DNA from: Astropecten irregularis | Lineage: Eukaryota; Echinodermata; Asteroidea; Paxillosida; Astropectinidae | Assembly: GCA_963971285.1 (NCBI GenBank) | Contig: OZ020244.1 | Coordinates: 4,712,001 to 4,776,000 of the forward strand | Reading direction: 5' to 3' | DNA: 64,000 bases | Part shown: positions 58,306 through 64,000 of the stretch, in pieces | Position numbering within the stretch: position 1 is the stretch's first letter | How the letters are laid out: each line of letters opens with the position of its first letter | Translations under genes and position numbers: made by a program | The notes under the pieces: model-generated | Seen by the model: only the letters and a program-made list of their open reading frames with translations | The model's database searches: none | Told to the model about the DNA's origin: nothing

Positions 58306-59716
58306 GGGTTTGGTTGTTTTAAAATACACTGGCTTTTACGTTTTCCCGCGTATTTGAATATAGGTATACAGTAACAAATGGGTTATCTTATATTCATTTT
58401 TCTGCATTAGGGTAATACTTCGGGTGGTCTCAGGTGACTGATTACTGATAATAAGTTGGTGACCATCAGTCCCAATTAGTATGCCCCTAATGTTAGATGA
58501 AACCCCAGAAGATGTTACAAACCTCCATCCAAAGATGTAAAAGCTGAATAGGAATCTCAGTATGGTCTAAAATGCTTTTTTCACTCCAAACCAAATGTTC
58601 GGCTATCGGCCTTTGATGACTAAGATGTGCTTATCTTCAATAACATGCTTGAGTCGAATTTCAACGGAATTATGACATATAAAACCATTATTTGGCAGCT
58701 TACATCGCTTTTTGTTTTTAGTTAGAAATCAATAATCGGGGTAGGGTTATTATAAAGACCACGATTCCTAAAACAAAGCCAACAAATGAAAGAGGAAATA
58801 TCTACAGCCAAAACCCCTAGTAGGATTCGCGCTCCTGTCTGGTTCATCGGTTTAATTGTAGTTTCGCGGTGGACGTTTTTTTTAGTTGATTGTTATAATT
58901 ATTTACTTGGATTTGCGTCTTGTTGCGGGTTTTCTTGTCATGTATGATATTAGAACACGCGATCGGTTGTTTACACTGGTTCTGACTGAAGGAGGGACTC
59001 TTGTCGAGCAAAATCATACAGATACCAGAATGACAATATTGCACAATCAAAAGTCTTCAATTTGACCTCCCTCTGTGCAGTCATCCATATAACAAGCCAT
59101 AAACAGCATACTGTATCTCGTGCAGCCTAATCAATACAGACTCACGGTGTTTCCAGCAGTTCCAATATTCACTCATTGAGTCTCCTAGGTTGGTGGCAAT
59201 TCCTATATAATAATTTACTCATCGTTATCGCCTTGGTGGTCTGACTTTTTGCGAGATTTTTTTTTTTTTCAAATATTGCTCAACACAAGACCCGAGAGGG
59301 CCACTCAAAGGTCGGGGCTAAAGGAAAGGAGAGAGAAACACAGAGCCATTAGGAAGATCTGTTTGCAAGAAAACTATTAACATTTCGTTTGAATTGAGAC
59401 AGATTGTATCCAGAAGGAAAACAGGATGAGGGTATGGAATTCCAGAGTGAGGCAGTGCGTGGGAAGAAACTTGTAGAATTCAGGTATTTGATTTGGGGAC
59501 AGTAACAGATAAAGGATGGGAACTACAGTAAAAGTGAGTTGTGCGACCAAATGACCAATTAGGTGGTACAACCATTGAAAGACCATTGGAACACATTCTA
59601 TAGTAGTACCTGTATACAAAGACTAATTGAAGCAACTGAGCGCCGATGAGATAAAGGTTCCAGGGATGATGCCAGGGGTGCGTTCTACTCATTGCTGCGT
59701 GGGTTGATATCATAGA
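58306..59716. other. Unassigned AT-rich sequence
   Basis: Only short ORFs. The part from about 59370 to 59690 has higher GC and may be an eroded retroelement fragment, but I cannot name a domain. A T run lies at 59258-59269. Confidence 0.3.
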
Positions 59717-59747
59717 TATAGAACTTAAATAATATTTAAGTTCTATA
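59717..59747. repeat. Perfect palindrome, 15-bp arms, 1-bp centre
   Basis: TATAGAACTTAAATA (59717-59731), a single A, then TATTTAAGTTCTATA (59733-59747). It can form a cruciform. It lies 30 bp before the AGAG-family element. Confidence 0.85.
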
Positions 59748-59777
59748 ATATCTCTTGTTAATATTAGTTGCGTTCCA

Positions 59778-60301
59778 TAGAGCTATATTAAAATTACAAG
59801 AGTGCTAGCTCCGCTTTCTCCATGCGTAGACGCTTTGGAGCCGTCCTGGGGCCAATTTCATTGAATCCGTCACAGTTAGCAAACATTCTTCGCTTATGAT
59901 AGCATAATTTTGTTGGTTACGGTTAGCGTATTTCACGGAAGAGTTTCCCTTTTGGTAACTGTAAGCAAGGAATTTGTGCAGAATGCATACGACAGCGCGT
60001 TAGCAGAAAATGATCACGGTTACCCTAGAAATTCTTCGCTAATCGAGAGTCTTGCTTACGGATTCCATGAACTAGATTTCATGCGTAGCAGTGCCCGTAA
60101 GCACAAAATAGGCCGAAACGGATTCCATGAAATTGGGCAGTGGGCGCAGTCATTTTGAATTTAATTGCGTGTCTGTGAAACAAGAAAACTTGTTGGAATG
60201 TCTTTCGAATAGTGTAATCTATATGCAACGCGCAAGTACGTACAAACGGTACCGGTAGCGCGTCTTGATGATGCATGCAATAATTGCGTGACTGCAGCGC
60301 A
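59778..60301 (+). mobile_element. AGAG-family DNA transposon, copy A (interrupted)
   Basis: Starts TAGAGCTATATTAAAATTAC, followed by GCTAGCTCC and a GGAGCCGTCCTGGG...GCGCAGTCATTTTGAA segment shared with copies B and C. It is interrupted at the TGGG by a 290-bp inserted element. After the insertion it continues through GTCTTGATGATGCATGC to about 60301. The 3' half is missing and it abuts an inverted copy of the family. Confidence 0.75.
59851..60140. mobile_element. Nested MITE in copy A, TGGG target duplication
   Basis: GCCAATTTCATTGAATCCGT (left) is the near-perfect inverse of ACGGATTCCATGAAATTGGGC (right; one mismatch plus one extra C). TGGG flanks both sides (59847-59850 and 60141-60144). 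Copies B and C of the host family have a single CCTGGGCGCAG at this point, so the uninterrupted sequence is known and the insertion is proven by comparison. Confidence 0.8.
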
Positions 60302-60305
60302 TGCA

Positions 60306-60535
60306 TAGAGCTATATTAAAGATGCTGGGCGCATCCATGTTTGTGCACAAACCTATGGAAAACACAAAATTGTGTACGATTTGTGTACGTTCATTATCGA
60401 AGCCAAACATGCCCAAATTCCGACGCACCTCCGGTAAATGCGCGTTTCATTTTGGGCCGTGCGCACACACGCTCCGCACTTCAGTCACGCAATTATTGCA
60501 TGCCTCATCAAGACCATATATATCGGAAGAATAAA
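60306..60535 (-). mobile_element. AGAG-family DNA transposon, inverted partial copy A2
   Basis: Begins TAGAGCTATATTAAA and then joins GATGCTGGGCGCATCC and TTTGTGCACAAACCT, which in copies C and D lie at the opposite (3') end. It is therefore a minus-oriented copy with a deletion of the subterminal GCTAGCTCC segment. Together with copy A it forms a large inverted arrangement. Confidence 0.65.
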
Positions 60536-60612
60536 ATACTAGATGGGAAGCGCGTGCGTGCCTGCCATTACTTGTGCAGAAACCTTTTTTGCTGCTCATT
60601 GACGCGCTAAAA

Positions 60613-60794
60613 AGTCACGTGAATGAGGCGACGCGCAATGGTAAAATGGAATAAACAACATCAAATTAGCAGAGTAAAAGGGCTAATGTCTTTATATCCA
60701 TATTAAGTTGCTCAAGGTAAATTCCCATTCAGACTTGAATAGCCATTGGAACTTTAAACACATTTTAATTTTTTTTAGCCTCATTCACGTGACT
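60613..60794. mobile_element. MITE-like element, 182 bp, 17-bp perfect TIRs
   Basis: AGTCACGTGAATGAGGC (60613-60629) is exactly inverted at 60778-60794. The interior is AT-rich without ORF. Each terminus contains the E-box CACGTG. No clear target duplication. Confidence 0.75.
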
Positions 60795-60860
60795 AATGGC
60801 AGCCCCCACACTGAATACGCGTCTGATACGCGTTTCCCATCTAGTTATTTATTCTTTTGA

Positions 60861-61035
60861 AATCTATGATCAAGACGCGTTATCGGTACCGTACGCGCAT
60901 ACTTGCGCGTTGCATATAGAGGACACTCTTCGAAAGGCATTCCAGTGTTCTTGTTCAAAATAACTGCGCCCAGGACGGCTTCAAAGCGTCTACACACGGA
61001 GAACGCGGAGCTAGAACTCGAAATTTTAATATAGG
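60861..61035 (-). mobile_element. AGAG-family DNA transposon, copy B (5' half, inverted)
   Basis: The minus strand reads ATTAAAATTTCGAGTTCTAG, then GCTCCGCGTTCTCCGTG, TAGACGCTTTGAAGCCGTCC and TGGGCGCAGTTATTTTGAAC, which aligns with the start of copies A and C. It is uninterrupted at the TGGG site used by the nested MITE in copy A. Confidence 0.7.
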
Positions 61036-61166
61036 GCCGTGTCCCAATTCTCTGGCTGCGACCGCAAATAACACACAAGTCTATGGAAACGGCGGCAGTA
61101 ACTGGCTAGTGGATGTCATAGGTGCGTGTGTAATTTGCAGCCGCAGCCAGAAATGTCAGACACGGC
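61036..61166. mobile_element. MITE-like element, 131 bp, GCCGTGTC termini
   Basis: GCCGTGTC at the left and GACACGGC at the right are perfect inverses. Just inside, CTGGCTGCG pairs with CGCAGCCAG, and AACACACAA loosely with GTGTGTAA. It lies between two pieces of the AGAG family (60861-61035 and 61171-61262), and probably inserted into or next to them. Confidence 0.65.
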
Positions 61167-61170
61167 TTAG

Positions 61171-61262
61171 CGCTATGAGCGCATGTAAGTCCACTGCGCA
61201 AAATGAAACGCGCATTAACCAAAGGTGCGTCGGACTTTGGGTGTACTGGCTCGGGTGACACC
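61171..61262 (+). mobile_element. AGAG-family fragment
   Basis: CACTGCGCAAAATGAAAC, GGTGCGTCGGA and TTTGGGTG match the central-right part of copy C (62612-62665). A short plus-oriented remnant. Confidence 0.6.
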
Positions 61263-62345
61263 TGTTGGTGGCCATACGTCCCACTTTAGTATGCACGCTC
61301 ATAATATTCGATTAAATTTACACATGGGGTATTATGGATAGACGTTATCATCTAAAAAGTGGACATTATGGATACATCGGGACTTAAGGGGACTTTTCAT
61401 ATTTGTACTGTCCATATTTTAATAGAAGACCGATAATGCTCTCGAAATTAACATATGTCAATTTCAAGTTCATTGATTCGGAGGATATAAAGAAATAGGT
61501 AAGTAAAGTTTGTGCACGATCCTATGAGAAAGTCTCCCTAATGACCCATTCCCGGTAATTATTATCACCATTGTTATTACGGTTTTGTGTTCCTGTCCAC
61601 CCTCGGGATATGGCTGGAAGACACAGGTAGTGTCCACTGGTTTAGGGAATGTGGAGGTCGTCCATAAAGTTCCATTTCTTAATTGCCTTAAATGCATTCT
61701 CAAAATACCAATCAAGTGCCGAGATAAACCAATACATACATTATTTGAAAATTCAACACAAGTCATAAATATCTCCATCGGGGATAATATTCTCATGTAA
61801 AATAATGTGTGTGTATTCGAAGGCTTGGTAAAGCTAAAATTATTATCTGTAAACTCAGCCACGTAACGTCGAATTGATTTTTTTAGTTTGATGCGTGAAA
61901 TCGACATTGTGTTGGCGTGGAGACGTCTCGTCCTTCACTCTCGTCGAGGTAAAAATCTGCATCCAAATATTTGTGCTGGTTTCTATGGCCACGGTGTCAG
62001 TAATATGTCAAATCAATCATACCATCCCTTCGGTGGCGATTTTACATGTCCTATTATGAATGCTTCAATACGTTCGAAAAAAATGGTGGCCTAAAAAAGC
62101 GGCCTTAAGTCAGCAGAATACGGGAACAGACCAAACAACCAATTGTTCTTTACCTCGGTTGTGATTGCAATCAGTATACACTACTCTGGTATCATTAATT
62201 ATTAAAATTATGTCATGACAATGTTTAAGAACAACAGTTTCCCATCTATTGTTTTATTCTTCCGATATATATGGATTGGACACGCGTCCGCACGCACCAT
62301 ACAATGTGTACAAACTTTTCTTGTTGTCCAAATAAGTAACGTGAA
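61263..62345. other. Unassigned sequence with one longer minus-strand ORF
   Basis: The longest ORF, 145 codons on the minus strand (61470-61907), has no recognisable domain and no splice or promoter context, so I do not call it a gene. GTTTCCCATCTA and TCTTCCGATATATATGG near 62235-62275 resemble the flanks of copies A2 and B, so related repeat fragments extend here. Confidence 0.3.
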
Positions 62346-62686
62346 TTGGGCCAAACATAGAGCTATATAGAAATTACTAGAGCGCTAGCTCCGCGTTCTC
62401 CGTGCGTAGATATAGACGATTTGAAGCCGTCCTGGGCGCAGTCATTTTGAATTTGTGTGCATGTCTGTGGAACAAGAACACTTTGACGGGAATGCCTTTC
62501 GAAGGGTGTACTCTTTATACAACGCAAAAGTACGCGCTAACAGTACCTGTAGCGCGTCTTGATGACGCGAGCAATCATTGCGTGACTGACGTGCAAAGCG
62601 TTTGCGGGCACTGCGCAAAATGAAACACTCATTTACCGAAGGTGCGTCGGATTTTGGGCGCATTGGGCTTCTATAACGCACCTGTA

Positions 62687-63546
62687 CAGTGTGTATAAAA
62701 AAACGCAACAGGATTTAAATTCAAAATTGTGAAGATTGTGTTATCTTTCCAGCAAAGTGAATAGTATCATGTTAAAGCCACATTTCTCCTCTTTCCAATG
62801 ATATGTTTTTTTTATTCATACACGGTCACGGATGGCTGAATAATCATTCTTTTTGGACAATGGGTCAGAATGGGCTTGGGACCAAGTTTTACACACGGCT
62901 TAGAGCATCAAACTCATCAATGATTCTTTGTCGGAGAGTTGCAATATCAGGTGAAGGGGTAATAAACACTTTCCCAAAGAAAGAGTTACAAATCAGACCT
63001 GGAAATGGATACTTACATATTTTAAATGAAAATGTGATTGGGATTACTGAATTAATGGAAAACTTTCCTATGCAACAAAGGGGTGTGTTCAGATGGGCTC
63101 AGGATGGTTCATCAGCCCATCGACTAGTTGCAGTAAGAAACAGATTGGCTGAGGTTTTTGGACATCGAGTGATTGCTTGTATCATGATGTGGAGTGGCCA
63201 TCGCGATCTCCGGATCTGACTTGTTGTTGTGACTTTTTCTTCTGGGGTTATCTCAAGAGCAAAGTGTTTATTACCCTCCACCTGATATTGCAACTCTCCG
63301 ACAAAGAATCATTGATGTGTTTGATGCTCTAAGTCGTGTGTAAAACTTAGTCACAAGTCTATTCTGACCCATTGTCCAAAAACAATGATTACTCAGCCAT
63401 CCGTGACCGTGTATGAATAAAAAAGCATATCATTGGAAAGAAGAGAAATGTGGCTTTAACATGATACCATTCACTTTGCTGTAAAATTAACGCAATCTTC
63501 AGAAATTTGAATTTAAATCCTGTTGCGTTTTTTTTGATACACACTG
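62687..63546 (+). mobile_element. Fold-back Tc1/mariner-like element, 860 bp
   Basis: It is flanked by TA (62685-62686 and 63547-63548). The right arm 63261-63546 (286 bp) is repeated inverted as the left arm 62687-62972 (286 bp) with roughly 90% identity. Between them lie 288 bp of transposase DDE coding sequence. Because the left arm is an antisense copy of the transposase C-terminus plus 3' end, the original 5' half (DNA-binding domain and first catalytic Asp) has been replaced. Copy D of the host family contains the intact empty TA site. Confidence 0.9.
62973..63343 (+). pseudogene. Truncated mariner-type transposase (DDE C-terminal half)
   Basis: The frame gives GYLHILNENVIGI, FRWAQDGSSAHRLVAVRNRL with the second catalytic Asp (63103-63105) and AEVFGHRVIA. 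After a one-base frameshift near 63178-63190 it gives VEWPSRSPDLT with the third Asp (63213-63215), then DFFFWGYLKSKV. After another shift it gives PPPDIATLRQRIIDVFDALS and a stop at 63341-63343. The two Asp are about 36 residues apart, in keeping with Tc1/mariner-type DDE/D domains. The N-terminal half is missing, so it cannot be active. Confidence 0.85.
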
Positions 63547-63830
63547 TATAGAACACAACGCAGATGTGCAAATGAACGTACACAAAACGTACAAAATTGT
63601 GTGTTTTCCCTAGGTTTGTGCACAAACATGGATGCGCCCAGCAGGCATCCCTTTAAACATGAAGCTAGTGCTCTAGTAATTTTAATAGGCCTATAGCTCT
63701 TTTGGGCCAAACAAGACTTTTTTGACACAGTCCCGCACCAAGATATCCGTTGCAATACCTTTAATCGTTTCCGGGGAAAAAAAATGAAGAAAATAATAGA
63801 ACATTACATGAGCAAATGACAGCAAACCAT

Positions 63831-64000
63831 ACAGCTATAATAAAATTACTAGAGCGCTAGCTCCGTGCAGAAAGTGATGCCTGCTGGGCGCATCCATGTT
63901 TGTGCACAAACCTAAGGAAAGCCCAAAATTGTGTACGTTTTGTGTACGTTCATTTGCATACCTGCGTTATGTTCTATACAGGTGCGTTATCGAAGCCAAA
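63831..64000 (-). mobile_element. AGAG-family DNA transposon, copy D (runs off window), empty mariner site
   Basis: Begins ACAGCTATAATAAAATTAC and GAGCGCTAGCTCC, then TGCTGGGCGCATCC and TTTGTGCACAAACCT. It is the reverse orientation of copy C. At 63977-63978 it has a single TA in GTTCTATACAGGTGCG, exactly where copy C is split by the mariner element. It is truncated by the window end. Confidence 0.8.

Larger units (their letters stand above)
62346..63713 (+). mobile_element. AGAG-family DNA transposon, copy C, with mariner insertion
   Basis: The left end TAGAGCTATA...ATTACTAGAGCGCTAGCTCC (from 62358) is matched inverted at the right by GCTAGTGCTCTAGTAATTTTAATA...TATAGCTCTT (to 63701). A 12-bp direct repeat TTGGGCCAAACA directly abuts both ends (62346-62357 and 63702-63713), which I read as the target-site duplication. 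Without the nested mariner the element is about 484 bp and non-autonomous. TIRs starting YARNG-like TAGAG could suit a hAT relative, but a 12-bp duplication is longer than the 8 bp of hAT. Confidence 0.75.

Noticed and set aside
61470-61907. 145-codon minus-strand ORF as a gene
   Set aside because: No recognisable domain, no promoter or splice sites, and overlapping ORFs on the other strand. The length is possible by chance in this AT-rich DNA.

Overview
This is animal nuclear DNA, not bacterial or viral. It has long intergenic stretches, GT-AG splice sites, degraded LINE, DIRS-like, Helitron-like and Tc1/mariner-like elements, many short inverted-repeat (MITE-like) transposons, and a satellite built around TTAGGG-type (CCCTAA) motifs. 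The repeat mix suggests a marine invertebrate such as an echinoderm, hemichordate, amphioxus or mollusc. The sequence alone does not fix the species.

Region 1 (1-38444) is one head-to-tail satellite array: 37 complete monomers and one truncated monomer of about 1.03 kb, entering from beyond the left edge. Each monomer holds 4-6 copies of a 15-bp telomere-like subrepeat, a variable poly-C tract, a TATA-like palindrome and, in most, a GGGGATTCCC (kappaB-like) palindrome. Monomers are organised into several local dimeric higher-order repeats (about 1.88, 2.04, 2.05, 2.07 and 2.09 kb). Four monomers share a 200-bp deletion. The array stops abruptly at 38444, next to a 465-bp MITE.

Region 2 (38447-41560) holds three MITE-like elements, a GGAGCY-rich low-complexity stretch, and two exons of a minus-strand gene: a signal-peptide exon and a 141-nt phase 1-1 exon. 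This is the best candidate host gene in the window.

Region 3 (41560-51060) is a transposon graveyard: a minus-strand LINE that has lost its RT core, a tyrosine-recombinase fragment, a plus-strand LINE with recognisable RT motifs, and two diverged minus-strand copies of a DIRS-like gag region. One of these copies interrupts the LINE between 78-bp direct repeats.

Region 4 (51083-54656) is three head-to-tail non-autonomous Helitron/Helentron-like elements. Each has a head, a central minisatellite of about 129 bp (6, 8 and 4 units), a GGAAAAGCC motif, a stem-loop and a CTAG end.

Region 5 (54657-59777) is mostly unassigned AT-rich DNA. It contains a tRNA-like Pol III promoter, long perfect palindromes, a small MITE, and a minus-strand TATA/Inr promoter with a first exon, a splice donor and two upstream RFX X-box-like motifs.

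Region 6 (59778-64000) is a nest of one DNA-transposon family (TIR starting AGAGCTATA) into which other elements have jumped. The clearest is an 860-bp fold-back mariner derivative at a TA. Its empty site is preserved in another copy of the family 430 bp away.
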